64,000 nucleotides of DNA from Apium graveolens (lineage: Eukaryota > Streptophyta > Magnoliopsida > Apiales > Apiaceae), in NCBI RefSeq assembly GCF_009905375.1, contig NC_133649.1, forward strand, positions 226,135,275 through 226,199,274, given 5' to 3'. A program made the position numbers and the translations under genes. The notes beneath the pieces are model-generated. The model saw only the letters and a list, made by a program, of their open reading frames with translations, was not told where the DNA came from and did no database searches. This document shows, in pieces, positions 24,367 to 36,235 of the stretch. The stretch's first letter is position 1. The number at the start of each line of letters is the position of its first letter.

Positions 24367-25593
24367 GTATGCCTGAAATCCTTATTATTGCCTTCAATGA
24401 GGACATTGAAAATTTTAAGTTTGGGGGTGATAATGTAAGGATTAGTAGTGTGTGTCCATATAGATTCATATAGATTCATGTTGCATGTTTAGTTGTAGTT
24501 CATTTATATTTTTGTATGATTGTTCATTTAGGACATATTTGTTTGTTTTTATGTAATTTCATATAGTTGCATTTTCATGCATATTTAGCATGATCCCTTA
24601 AGATGAACTATGATATTTGATAAGTTGATGTTGATTTCAGTGTGGTAATGACGAATAGAGGGATGTTTAAGTCCTAATGAATTGATTTGCATGCCAGAAA
24701 CAAATATTTTCACAAAGTCTTATAGGGTTGCTTTTGATCTAGATCATGATCATACTTGTTTGTTGTTGAGATTTAATCACTTGGTTATATTTAGAATTTG
24801 TGATCTTCTCGTAGTGACGTAAAAACACTGATTCTTTTTATCTGGAGAAAAACTTGGATTTCATTGCTAGTTGTTGTAAGGCTAGGTATCAAATGGCTAG
24901 TAGCCGGCTCATATTTTTATGAGTAGTCTAGGGTTGAATGAGATGGAGCGAAACACACTCATTCAGAAATTGTTGAAAAAAAAAGAAAAAAGAAAGAAAA
25001 AAAGTATGTGTTTATGCATAATTGATCAAGAGTGAGCTCTTTAATACTCGAGTTATTAAGTTCTAGGGGACTTTGTGCCTAGTGACCTAAGGCTTTTATA
25101 GTTTGGGATCCGCTAACCTAACGCTCGCTATATGGGTATTATTGCATAAGTCTTTTGGGACCTCATTCATTGCACGGTCAAATAAGCATATTTGCTATGT
25201 GTTCAATAATAGTGTGAATCCTTGTATAACTTTAGTAGAAAGGAGGTGTTGTGAGTCATAATACATTTATTATCTATTCTGTTTATAAACTTTTGATTGT
25301 TTCGGTGATAGATAAGTTATGGTTATTGATCTAGTATCGAGAGATATCTGTTAAGCATCCACACACGCACATTTCTGGTTTGTGAGTTGGTTTGTGGGAT
25401 TTATTCGAACTCTGTTTCAAGTTATTGCATTCTTAGAGGCATTGGCTTATTCATTTGGTTATAATTATTCTGAGCGGATTGATTGCATTATCATTTAGTT
25501 GCATTCACGTAGTTGCATTCATGCATTAGGTTTATTTTGTAGTTTTGAGTCTGTTTATGCTTGAGGACAAGCATCGATTCAAGTTTAGGGGTG
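24367..25593 (+). other. 3' noncoding region and polypurine tract of the Athila-like element
   Basis: No gene seen. Just after the ORF there is a TTTGGGGGTG tract (about 24420), similar to the true polypurine tract TTTAGGGGTG at 25584-25593. An A/G-rich run lies at 24975-25005. The repeated tract may mark where the pol region was removed. Confidence 0.6.
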
Positions 25594-27086
25594 TGATAAG
25601 TGGATTTTATATCCACTTGGAATGCTTTATTACAAGCTTAAATTGGTGTTTTGGACTCAAGTTGTTGGTATTTTGATGTGTTTTTGTGTTATTGCATTTC
25701 AGGTATCAGATAAATGAAGAAAAGAGCTTTTAAAGGAAATATGATGAAAAATGATCAGAATTGGAAGCCAAGGCCATTGTCAAGTTGTAGAGAATCTCAA
25801 TAGCTTCGCGTGGGCAGTTGAATCGCCTAATTCTGACAAGTAGAACTCAAGTTATGGTCAAAACAAGATTCATCAGAATATTTTTCCAGCGAGTAGCTGA
25901 GCGCCCGCTCAGCAGAGCTGAGCGCCCGCTCAGAGAGCTGAGCGGCCGCTCAGGAGAGCTGAGCGGCCGCTCAGGGCGCGGCTGGTCGCTGATTTCGCTG
26001 AAAAAGCCTTTTTTGAGTGGAATTTGACGATTTTAAGGGTCCAGGTCCACTAGGGGCGTACATATACTTAAAAAAAAAGGTTTTCATCATCCGGGAAGAT
26101 TGGGATACCAAGGAGAAGACCTAGAAGCACAGAACAACTCCGAAAAAGAAGATCTTGTTTTCAACTTGTGATTCTTTGAATTAGTTGTAACTTTGGATGC
26201 TCGTTTTCGTTCTTGTTGAACCTAGATCTCTTTTATTCGTACTTTGATTATTATTTAGTTTATTAAGACCTTGTTTATACCATGCTTTCATTAGAACCCA
26301 TGGTGACGATGAGTTCGATTATGGGCTAATCGTTATCATGGGATTCTAGCGGATTTACTTATGGATTTCAATAATTAAATTGTTTTGATATCTTGGTGTG
26401 TGGTGATTGATTGATATCCTAGTATGGTTGTGCTTATTCGTCTTATGTGCGTAGCTAACATATAAGATAGCGTGTTAATCTCTATTGAAGCGACAGTAAA
26501 TATAGAGGTTTAGAACTTGCCATGCTAGCATAGGTTCATGTATGTGTATGCATGATTCGTAGGTAACTCTAACCATTTTACTTGCCCTATGTAATCAAGA
26601 TAGATAACTTGTGCTTAAACCGTTATGTTGTCAAATTCTATAGACATATAGGGTCTCAATATAATTGGTGCCTATTCATCTTCTATCTCTTTTGTGGATG
26701 TCTGGTAGAATGGTACTCGTGCAACGAAAGTTGGCGTTTATCAGTTTCGTGTTATCTGATTAGTGTCATCACCATCACATGCTAAGGTTAAGAATGAGAA
26801 GGCTATTGAACGAAATATTTAATGAAGTTAGGATCCCATGTTTGTCATATATATTAATTCAACCTCAATTCTCTTAGTTAATGTTATTTAGTATAATCTC
26901 TAAGTTTAATAAAAACCCAATTTGTTATTTGTCTTAGCATTGAGCAATAACCATACATTGTTGCATAGGTGCATAAATTGAACTTAACCTAAACCAGTCT
27001 CTCTGGGAACGAATCTGATTTATATCTTATACTACTTGTGAACGCGTATACTTGCGTGAATATTAGCGCGTGTTTTCGCCCTAACA
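25594..27086 (+). repeat. 3' LTR of the Athila-like element
   Basis: 1,493 bp, same ends as the 5' LTR. The 21-bp difference in length is accounted for mainly by a fourth palindromic unit. Confidence 0.95.
25897..25974. repeat. GC-rich palindrome array, four units
   Basis: Units at 25897-25912, 25918-25933, 25938-25953 and 25959-25974. The first two are CTGAGCGCCCGCTCAG and the last two the perfect palindrome CTGAGCGGCCGCTCAG. One more unit than in the partner LTR. Confidence 0.95.
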
Positions 27087-27091
27087 GTAAG
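27087..27091. repeat. Target duplication GTAAG, right copy
   Basis: Pairs with 20131-20135. Confidence 0.92.
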
Positions 27092-27096
27092 CTTAC

Positions 27097-27243
27097 CTCT
27101 TCGTCAATGAAGACAACATTTGTATGGAAGATTGTATTTTTCTTATTGTTGATCGATTCCCAAATACGGGTAACACGAACGTGAAGAAGGGCATTCTTTG
27201 ATTTGGATGTCAGGGAAGATATTAGAGTCTTTGTTAATTCCAT
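27097..27243 (-). pseudogene. RPA1-like gene, first coding exon
   Basis: From ATG at 27243 the minus strand reads MELTKTLISSLTSKSKNAL and then LLHVRVTRIWES and NVVFIDEE. This matches the first OB fold of plant RPA1-like proteins (the WxxRVRVxRxW ... FxDEE pattern). It ends in GAG followed by a splice donor, GTAAGC (27091-27096). The intron now holds the Athila-like element, and the next exon resumes near 20060. An upstream in-frame ATG at 27348 is less likely because the extra 35 residues do not fit the family. Confidence 0.75.
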
Positions 27244-27359
27244 GTTTTTGAAGCGATAGTGAAGTATGGGAAGAAGTTGATAGGTGTATATATATGCTGA
27301 GATAGCAAATAAGTGATGATGCGCGTTACATTTACAGGACACTCTCACGATTTTATTTC

Positions 27360-30300
27360 ATATGGTATGTGTAAAGCTCTTCAGTTTTTTTGTCTGAAGT
27401 ATGTAACGGTTGGCAAATCATAAACAGTCTATATCTCTTGAGTTTTTAGGAGTTTGCAGTGTTTCATTTACCCTTTTAACTATGTATGAATCCAGGTGTA
27501 AAATGTTATCCCGGAAAATGGGTAGTTATATTATGTGCCTCTAGGATTTAATTAGTTATAGTAAGTTTTATTTAATTATTTTTAACTAAAATTATAGTGA
27601 ATTTTAATTAGCGTAACAATGTAATTAATTTTTTGATAGTTATGTAGTTACAAAATCAAAATACTACACTTTGACCTCGATAAATGAATATCATTGGAAC
27701 CGAAATATTTCATTCATTAATCGAGATTATTCATTTATCGAGATAGAGACCGTAAAAAGATATTTAAATTATAAAAAATCTCAATATTATTATTATATTT
27801 TAGCTATATATCCCGTTATACATGAGAAATGGTAAATTTTAATGAAGAGTATAGATAGGTGGCATCACCAAAAAGGCTGAACATTTTTCCTATGTATAGG
27901 ATATTACGGCCCAACACCTTAGTTTATTTTATATATTTATTGCCTTTAATGGAATAACATAAGCACCACCAGATGATTAATTTAAATATAATGTTGATTA
28001 TACCTGAATGGAGGTGTTTCTGAGCGAGTTAATACTGTGGACATGGTGAGGATATATTGCTCCATTATATATTTTGATAAAGCCTCATTTGATTCTTTGG
28101 ATTATGTTGACACTTTCAGTTACCTGAGTGATTTTGTAACTAAAAACACTACTAAATAAAGAAGATAATGAACTAATTTTCAAAGTAACCTAAATTGCAG
28201 AGACAAGAAATACTTCTGTCCATATATTTATAAAGAAATATGATGCGAGACATCAGTTATGTGAGAGCAGTCACAACCTAGCATTTTTCAGTGCTACTTA
28301 ATTGTTTAGGGTGCTCTTTATAATTTGACATCAGACCTTTTCATGAAAAAAGAGTAAAATAAACCAGATATATTATAAGGTTGTATATTAGGATATGAAT
28401 TTCAGTCTAGTTATTTCCCTGTCATTGATACAGGCAAACCTACAACATTGCTTGCTTGTTCTGTTCATTCCTTCTTTCCATTTCAATATCATATGATTTG
28501 AGGTTGATGACGTTGATTGAGTGATAAGGCCAAGGACGATTTATGAATGAAATTAAAAAGGCGGAAACTTAACTTTACATCTTTTCATGAACAACTTCGA
28601 AATAATAACTGTTCACAACAGAAAGATAAACACATAATTTGACCTAACCTCAAAAATTTGCAAAAACCAATTTTCCCCTAAAAGTGAACTAAACAAAGTC
28701 AATCCTCTCAAATCACAAATATATAATTATGATAAGTGTTTTGCGTACAGACATTTACCAAATAAAGGGGCAATTAGATAAGAAAAGCACCACTGTGGTA
28801 CTTGCCAATTTGTTCTTTAGCCTTGTTGGCGTCTAGGGAAGGGGCTGAGAAGACCTTAACTGGGTGTATCGTATAACTCATTTTATAAGGAGGTCACCAA
28901 CAACATTGGAATAGGTAGCAGGAGCTAATTCCAGTTCAAAAGTACAGCTGCCCCTATAATATTTCGTATGCAGCAATGAGTCTTATATGTGGCAACCTGA
29001 TGAATGTGTCAGCAAGAGCAAAGGTTAGTATCATGTAATGAAGTTATTCTTGTAAATTTTTACAGGATACTTACATTGGCTTAATATGCGAGAAAGTCGT
29101 TAACGTGAAAACCTGGTAATTATTTTAATTCTTGACCACGGATAATCAACATAGCAGTACAATTTTGGTCTCTGACAAGCATTGGTATACCCAAGCTGAA
29201 AAGCAAAATATAGGTTCATTATGCTGGGATGACTGATACCGAGTGCGGTCATGGTTAGTGTGCTCACCTCTTCACATGTGTCACGTAGTTCCGACCATAA
29301 CTTTTATAGTAATAGTTGTGCATATCCATCTCGACATTGTGTTCACAAAATATGCAGAAGATAGTTCACCTCTGTTCATATAAAGCGACATTGATGATTG
29401 TGACCTTGCAATAGAACTGCATGTTTTGTATTTATAAATTGTTTAAGAAAGCATTTACAACATAAATATGCATGCAAGTAGGGTGGTATACTGTGCATGT
29501 ACACATGAAAGTAATATTATGTAACCCATTTTTCTTTAACGGAAAATTTGTTGTATATCTTTATTGCATGAGTTCTAAGAAGTAGGCATAAAACGGGAAA
29601 ATATGTGACATTAACGGAAAGGAAGAGTAAGTTGTGTTATTGTTTACTCTTTGGTGAACCCTTATTGATCTTGCTAAGATTCCGGCCAATGTGGCGGTAG
29701 GAGGATCCTGGTCTGGGAGTAGAAAATTTCCAAGATAGGTTTCACAAGGTATGGGGCTTATGAATTCTCCATACTCTTGGCCAATGAGTTTTCCAAGATT
29801 GCGCACCGCTTCATATTTTGGGTTAATGGTGGCATTAAAATAGGATCAGCAACAGTTAAACTGTTAGTTTGTGATCCATGTACCTTTTTTAGTGAGGTGT
29901 TTTACCTACTTATTCTCTGCTGAGATAATAGGTCAGTAATTATTAAGACGGTGTTTTATGTCGATAATCCCTGAAGTTTATTTCGAACAATGCTGTTTTG
30001 ATACCCCACAGGCGTACGTGGATCTCTGCCAAGCTGTGTGGAAAAATAGATGTTTAGTTAGTGCACAAATATTGTTTTTTGGATTTTCTCAAATAACCAC
30101 ACACATAGTGGCAGAAGGTGTTATTTGTACCTGCTCGTAATTAAAATAAGGTCTAATTTTTCAACGCCATTAGTGCAGTACTCAATGTTCCCTGTAGTTT
30201 TAATTACACTACATGCATCTGTAGCAGAAAGGATATTATGTTCACGGTAACATAAATATTCCATAAACAATTATTGTTTGGGTGAGCATGGCATGTGCAG

Positions 30301-31028
30301 TGTTTGTATAAATGATCAAGAGCATAAGTTCCATTACCGCTTAGCTTTGACGCTTCTCCAATTCTTGAAACAATCATTTGGTGGGAGCAGAAGTCATATT
30401 TGAAGAGACTAATCCAGCATGCTTGGTGTAAATCGGATATATTTATTTTTTGGTGAGAATAATTATCCTATCTGTATTGATGGGCCTGCTAGCTGTAGTG
30501 ACTAGCGCAACCCTGAAATAGGATATATGATAAAGTAAACCAACACATAGACACGGCTGAATCCGTTCTCGCTCAGTAAAGTCTGCGACAGCCCAAAATT
30601 TTGTGTACTGCAAAGAAAAGTATGTGGATTAACCAAGGCTACAATGTAGTATATGGGGGTACAATGCTAAAAATAATGCTGGACACAATGCTAAAAAGAA
30701 GTGTAGAAACTTTTATTATTTTTAGTAATGGCTTTGAGTTTGAGAAATAGTAAGACAAAACAAGCCTATTTAACAGGCATTTTCTAATTAAATTGTTATC
30801 CATTTTTTGGTAAGATCAATGTACATGTGCATCAAGAAAAATATAATTCATCATCATTTCGTAATAGGTACTAAATGAGCAACTATCCCATTATGCAAGG
30901 ACACGAACAGGGGTTCTGCCGCAGTGCAAACCAAAATTTAGCCTTCCAAGATCTTGGTATGCTGGCTTCCACAATTGGCTGGCGCAATGCTGAGAGTTGG
31001 TGGTATTCATTTTGGACTGAGTAGGTGT
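27360..31028 (-). other. Helitron interior between RPA and helicase, no recognised gene
   Basis: About 3.7 kb of AT-rich sequence. A few pieces look exon-like on the minus strand. One at about 29600-29840 is open (KYEAVRNLGKLIGQEYGEF), and one near 30545-30610 is preceded by a good acceptor (TTTCTTTGCAG). Neither matches a family I know. Plant Helitrons often carry captured host fragments, so these deserve a search. An AT-rich segment at 27670-27745 contains GATAAATGAAT and its inverted copy, possibly a worn MITE. Confidence 0.4.
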
Positions 31029-31033
31029 TTGTC
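31029..31033. repeat. Target duplication TTGTC, left copy
   Basis: Matches TTGTC at 35830-35834. Confidence 0.88.
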
Positions 31034-31351
31034 TGTTGACTTTAATCATAAGCTTGTCTGAATAAGCTTGTTTATGTTTACGTTAGTTTGTTTTGTATTA
31101 ACAGCTAGTTATGACTTGGTCATATAGTTGTGGAGTCATATTAGGAGTCTCTTTGAATAATGGTAGATAGTGGAGTAGTTATAGGAAAGTAGTTCCTTCT
31201 TTCTTGCATCTAGTTTTATCTCTGTATTCGATATATATTAGTGATGCCGCAGTGAAATAAATATCAAGAACTTAGCTGCACTTTGTTTTTCTCGTTTCAA
31301 ACTTACTGTTAGCTTTACATATATATCAGGAGGGCATTCTTATATTCAAGA
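31034..31351 (+). repeat. 5' LTR of the copia element
   Basis: Starts TGTTGACTTT. The end compatible with the target duplication is TATTCAAGA, so the LTR ends in GA rather than the usual CA. Confidence 0.9.
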
Positions 31352-31353
31352 AT

Positions 31354-31365
31354 TTGGTATCAGAG
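31354..31365 (+). other. Primer-binding site, initiator tRNA-Met type
   Basis: TGGTATCAGAGC begins two bases after the LTR and is complementary to the 3' end of plant initiator tRNA-Met, the usual copia primer. Confidence 0.92.
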
Positions 31366-31381
31366 CAAGGTTGCGTGGTGA

Positions 31382-34300
31382 ATGCCAAACTATATGCCGA
31401 AAGCTACTGAGATGGAATCGAGCAAAATAAAAGAAGGCGGAGTGGGTCTGAGTTATCTGATGTTGGCTAAGAGTAATTATGCTTCATGGTCTATGAAGAT
31501 GAAGGTGAATATGCAGGCACATGGTGTGTGGGATGCTATTGAACCTAAGAACCCTAAGTCACCGGTCGAAGAAAGAACTGACAAGGTAGCATTGGCGGTC
31601 ATTTACCAAGGCGTACCTGAAGACATTTTGCTGTCACTGGCAGAGAAAAACACAGCAAAAGAGGCCGGGGATGCGATTAAAACCATGTGTCTCGGTGCGG
31701 ATCGTGTGAAAATGGCTAGGATACAAACTCTGAAGGCGGAGTTTGAGTCATTGAGTATGAGTGAGATAGAGCCAATTGACGAGTTCTGTATGAAACTCAA
31801 TGGTCTGGTGACAAACATTAGAGCTCTTGGAGAAGAGGTTTCGGAGAGCTATGTAGTAAAGAAGTTGTTACGAGCTGTACCAACAAAATTCCTACAAATA
31901 GCCTCGACGATCGAACAGTTTGGGAACATTGAGCAAATGTCCGTTGAAGAAACTGTTGGGTCCTTGAAGATTCATGAGGAAAGATTGAAGGGATCCAAGA
32001 ATGGTGGTGGGGGCGGTAGTCAACTTCTTCTCACGGAAGAGGAATGGACACGAAGAGAAGCTAACGAGGGTAAACTGTTGATGACTCGAGAAGAATGGTC
32101 AAGGAGAAATAACAGAGAAAGTGGTGGCGTTTTCACAAATCAGAAAATTCCAAATAAAGAAGGGGGACGACTGGTTCGAGACAAGTCTAGAGTTAGGTGC
32201 TTCAACTGTCATCTGTATGGCCATTTCGCAGTTGAGTGCAACAAACCTAAGCGTAACAAGGTTCAAAGGGCTGAAGTTAACATGGCCCAATTTGACGATG
32301 ATGAGCCTGCATTGCTATTGACTGAACATGATGACAAAGATGTAAACATGATGTTGCTAAAAGAAGAGAAAGTCACATCAAAACTGAAGTTGCATGGAAG
32401 TGAAAAATCCAGTGATTCTGACATCTGGTACCTTGACAACGGTGCAAGTAACCATATGACGGGTCAGAGATCAAAATTTAAGATGCTGGACGAATGTGTC
32501 AAAGGCCAAGTAAAATTCGGTGATGGTTCGATGGTTGAAATTAAAGGCAAGGGCACTGTGAGCTTGAAGTGTAAAACGGGCGAGGAACGTGAACTACACG
32601 AGGTATTTTTCATTCCTTCCTTGTGCAACAATGTAATTAGTCTTGGACAATTATCGGAAGCCGGAAATAAGGTTGTCTTGAATGGAGAATGTTTGTGGAT
32701 CCATGAAAAACAAGGAAAGTTGTTAATGAAAGTTAAGAGATTGACAAATCGATTGTATAAGATAATTATAGAAAGTGGTGAACCAAAATGCTTATTGTCA
32801 AGGTCAAATGAAAATGCTTGGTTGTGGCACTTTCGGTTAGGACATGTCAATTTTAAGGCAATGGAATTGATGTCAGCAAATGACATGGTTCGTGGTTTTC
32901 CAAAGATTGTGTCTCCGGAGATGACATGTAGTGGTTGTTTAATGTCGAAACAGACTCGAAAGCCATTTCCTACTAAGTCGAAGTACTCAGCTAGTAAGGT
33001 GCTTGAACTTGTTCATGGTGACATATGCGGACCTATCACTCCTTCCACTCACGCAGGTAATCTTTATTTCATGCTCCTTGTTGATGATTATTCACGTATT
33101 ATGCGGGCTTACTTGCTAAAGAGCAAGGATGAGGCGTTTGAGGCCTTCAAGAAGTTTAAGGCCAAAGTTGAGAATGGTACAGAGCGAAGGATCAGAGTCT
33201 TTCGAACAGATCGTGGGGGGGAGTTCAACTCCAAAGTTTTTTCTGACTTTTGTGAAGATAATGGAATTGTGAGACATCTTACGGCTCCATACACTCCACA
33301 GCAAAATGGCGTGGTGGAGCGTAGGAACCGTACTGTCGTTGAGATGGTGAGAAGTTACTTGAAGCAAATGCATATGCCGGCAAACTTCTGGGGTGAGGCA
33401 GTGCGTCACGCTGTCTACGTGTTAAATAGGTTGCCCACTCGAGCACTGTCAGGGGTGACTCCGTATGAAGCCTGGAAAAATGAAAAACCCAATATTGGGC
33501 ACATCAAGGTGTTTGGATGTAAAGCTTACATGAAGGTGCAAGATAAGCTGACTAAGAAGCTAGATGATCGAAGCTTGAAAGTTGTGAATTTAGGCAAAGA
33601 GCCAGGAACAAAGGCGTACAGGCTGTATAACCCAGAAAGCAACACGGTGTTAGTCAGTCGAGATGTTGTTTTTGTAGAAACTGAAGCGTGGCCATGGGAA
33701 GGACAAAACGGAGAAGAGCAGTTGCAACAAGAAAAGTTGATTGTGTTGGGAGGAAAAGAGAACGACGAAACAACTCAGAGAGAAAGTGATGGTTATGAAA
33801 GTCCTGTGAGGGAAGAACGAAGAGAAAAGCTAGACTTTGAGGATGAAAACGTTGATGGAAGTACAGAGCCTAAAAAATATAGAAATGTCACTGAAATTTA
33901 TAACAACACAGAACCTATTGAGCTGCAGGAGGAGCTATTACTCATGTGAGTCGAAGAACCTGTTAATTTTGGTCAGGCAAACAAAGAAAAGTGTTGGAGA
34001 CAGGCTATGAGAAACGAAATCGATTCTATAGAAAAAAACAGGACATGGGAACTGACAGAACTTCCAAAGGGGAACAAAGTCATCGGGTTAAAATGGATAT
34101 TCAAATTGAAGCGAGATGCAAGTGGTAATGTAGTGAAGCATAAAGCTCGACTTGTGGCAAAGGGTTACACACAGGAACATGGCGTTGATTATGACGAAAT
34201 ATATGCACCTGTTACAAGGCTCGAAACAGTGCGTATGTTGTTGGCCCTTGCTGCAAAAAAATCATGGCAGGTGCATCATATGGATGTGAAGACAGCGTTT

Positions 34301-35497
34301 TTAAACGGGGAGATATGCGAGGAAGTCTATGTGATGCAACCGGAGGGTTTTGAAAGAAAAGGCCAGGAATCAAAGGTGTACAAACTCCTCAAGGCACTGT
34401 ATGGTCTTCGGCAAGCCCCTCGTGCATGGTATTCGAAGCTAAACAAGTGCCTGGAAAGACTTGGATTTCAGAGATGCCCATATGAACACGCTGTGTATAC
34501 AAGGAAAATTGATGGTAATATTCTGGTAGTTGGCGTTTACGTTGATGATCTTTTGATTACAGGGACTAGTATCAGTATTATCGAGGAGTTCAAGCAGGAG
34601 ATGAACAAACAATTTGACATGAGTGATCTCGGCAAACTCACATATTATTTGGGAATAGAGGTTGAACAGGGAAATGGATTTATCAAGCTAAAACAGTCAG
34701 CTTATGCTCATAAAATTCTTGAAAAGGCGGGGTTGTCGGATTGCAATCCTACAAAGTATCCACTAGATCCTAAAGAACAAATCACGAAGGATGAAGGTGG
34801 TAAATTGGTCGATGTGACTCAATTTAAAAGCATGATCGGAGGTTTGAGATACTTAGTACATACTCGACCGGACATAGCTTTTGCTGTGGGCATTATCAGT
34901 CGATTTATGGAGCATCCCACTGTAATGCATATGAATGCAGTAAAACGAGTTCTCAGGTACATTAAGGGAACGTTAGATTATGGATTGGTATACTCAAGAG
35001 AGAATAGCAATAATGTTTTGACAGGATATTCTGATAGTGATTTGGCGGGTAATATAGAAGATCGAAAAAGCACTGGTGGAGTGGCTTTTTATCTGAACGA
35101 TAGTCTAATTACCTGGATGTCTCAGAAACAGAAATGTGTGGCTCTATCTTCGTGTGAAGCCGAGTTCATGGCTGCGACAGCAGCAGCATGTCAGGGAATT
35201 TGGTTACGGAATTTGCTGAGTCAGATTACTGATGAGAAGGTTGGTCCAGTCACGTTGTATATCGATAATAAATCAGCCATAGACTTGGCTAAGAATCCGA
35301 TGTTTCATGGTCGTAGCAAACATATCGATATACGTTATCACTTTATACGAGAGTGTGTTGATCGCGGTGAAATAGTGGTGAAGCATGTGGCAACAGAAAA
35401 CCAGAAGGCTGACATTCTAACCAAGGCGCTCACGACAGTGAAGTTTGAACGCATGAGGAAGCTGTTGGGAGTGAAAGAGTTAACTCAACAAGCTTAG
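31382..35497 (+). pseudogene. Copia Gag-Pol polyprotein with one in-frame TGA
   Basis: The frame from 31382 is open for 855 codons, has TGA at 33947-33949, and continues in the same frame to the stop at 35497 (1,371 codon positions). Order: gag (YASWSMKMKVNMQAHGVW, residues about 33-50); zinc knuckle CFNCHLYGHFAVEC (about 275-288); protease WYLDNGASNHMTG (about 349-361); GAG-pre-integrase WLWHFRLGH (about 480); integrase with GDICGP, FRTDRGGEF and PQQNGVVERRN; RT with KWIFKLKRDASGN, MDVKTAFLNGEI and catalytic YVDDLLITG; RNase H with YSDSDLAG, SSCEAEFMA and HIDIRYHFIRE. All catalytic residues I can judge are present except that the protease reads DNGAS where DSGAS or DTGAT is usual. The stop falls between integrase and RT, where the protein could not yield RT without readthrough. 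Confidence 0.93.
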
Positions 35498-35502
35498 ATT
35501 AT

Positions 35503-35511
35503 GGGGGAGAT
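35503..35511 (+). other. Polypurine tract of the copia element
   Basis: GGGGGAGAT lies immediately upstream of the 3' LTR start at 35512 and is the plus-strand primer site. Confidence 0.85.
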
Positions 35512-35829
35512 TGTTGACTTTAATCATAAGCTTGTCTGAATAAGCTTGTTTATGTTTACGTTAGTTTGTTTTGTATTAACAGCTAGTTATGACTTGGTCA
35601 TATAGTTGTGGAGTCATATTAGGAGTCTCTTTGAATAATGGTAGATAGTGGAGTAGTTATAGAAAAGTAGTTCCTTCTTTCTTGCATCTAGTTTTATCTC
35701 TGTATTCGATATATATTAGTGATGCCGCAGTGAAATAAATATCAAGAACTTAGCTGCACTTTGTTTTTCTCGTTTCAAACTTACTGTTAGCTTTACATAT
35801 ATATCAGGAGGGCATTCTTATATTCAAGA
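35512..35829 (+). repeat. 3' LTR of the copia element
   Basis: 318 bp, same ends as the 5' LTR and nearly identical, followed by TTGTC. Confidence 0.92.
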
Positions 35830-35834
35830 TTGTC

Positions 35835-36199
35835 CTCAACTTTTTGGTACGCAACACAACAATTTAGGCAGGGAGCAAAAGATTTGAAGTGGATATATGG
35901 TGCCTGGTACCCAAGTTTTCAACTTGAGTGTTTATACAAAACTGAAGTTTGATCATTTATGTGCATATGAAATGACTCTTGTAACTGTAGTGACAAAAAG
36001 TTTTATAATATATAAAGTTGTTCTTGATAATGTTATTTTGAGGGACAAGATAATTAGGTAAATTATTAGGATTTAATTCCATCCTATTAAATTTAATCAT
36101 GTCTTTCGTTTTCAATATAATCATTTTTTTTCTAGATTCAATAATAATAACAACAAATATAATAATAATAATAATAATACCAACAACAACAACAACAAC

Positions 36200-36235
<36 letters not shown>

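Larger units (their letters stand above)
20136..27086 (+). mobile_element. Athila-like Ty3/gypsy element lacking RT and integrase
   Basis: A complete 6,951-bp element with LTRs at 20136-21607 and 25594-27086, TSD GTAAG, a tRNA-Asp-type primer-binding site and a polypurine tract (TTTAGGGGTG) just before 25594. The internal 4 kb encodes Gag and protease only; RT, RNase H and integrase are missing, so it would have depended on proteins from another element. The LTRs are very similar, with a few substitutions by eye plus one extra palindromic unit in the right LTR, so the insertion is fairly recent. It sits in an intron of the Helitron RPA gene. Confidence 0.92.
31034..35829 (+). mobile_element. 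Nearly intact Ty1/copia element
   Basis: A 4,796-bp element with 318-bp LTRs that differ at a single position that I could see (31184-31190 against 35662-35668). It has a tRNA-iMet-type primer-binding site, a polypurine tract and one long Gag-Pol frame broken by one stop. The TSD is TTGTC. From the character of its gag, and by family memory only, I would place it near the Oryco/Ivana lineage. It lies between the RPA and helicase genes of the Helitron and is one of the youngest insertions here. Confidence 0.95.

Noticed and set aside
27670..27745. Inverted GATAAATGAAT motifs suggesting a MITE
   Set aside because: No matching outer ends or target duplication could be defined, so it is mentioned only in the interior description.
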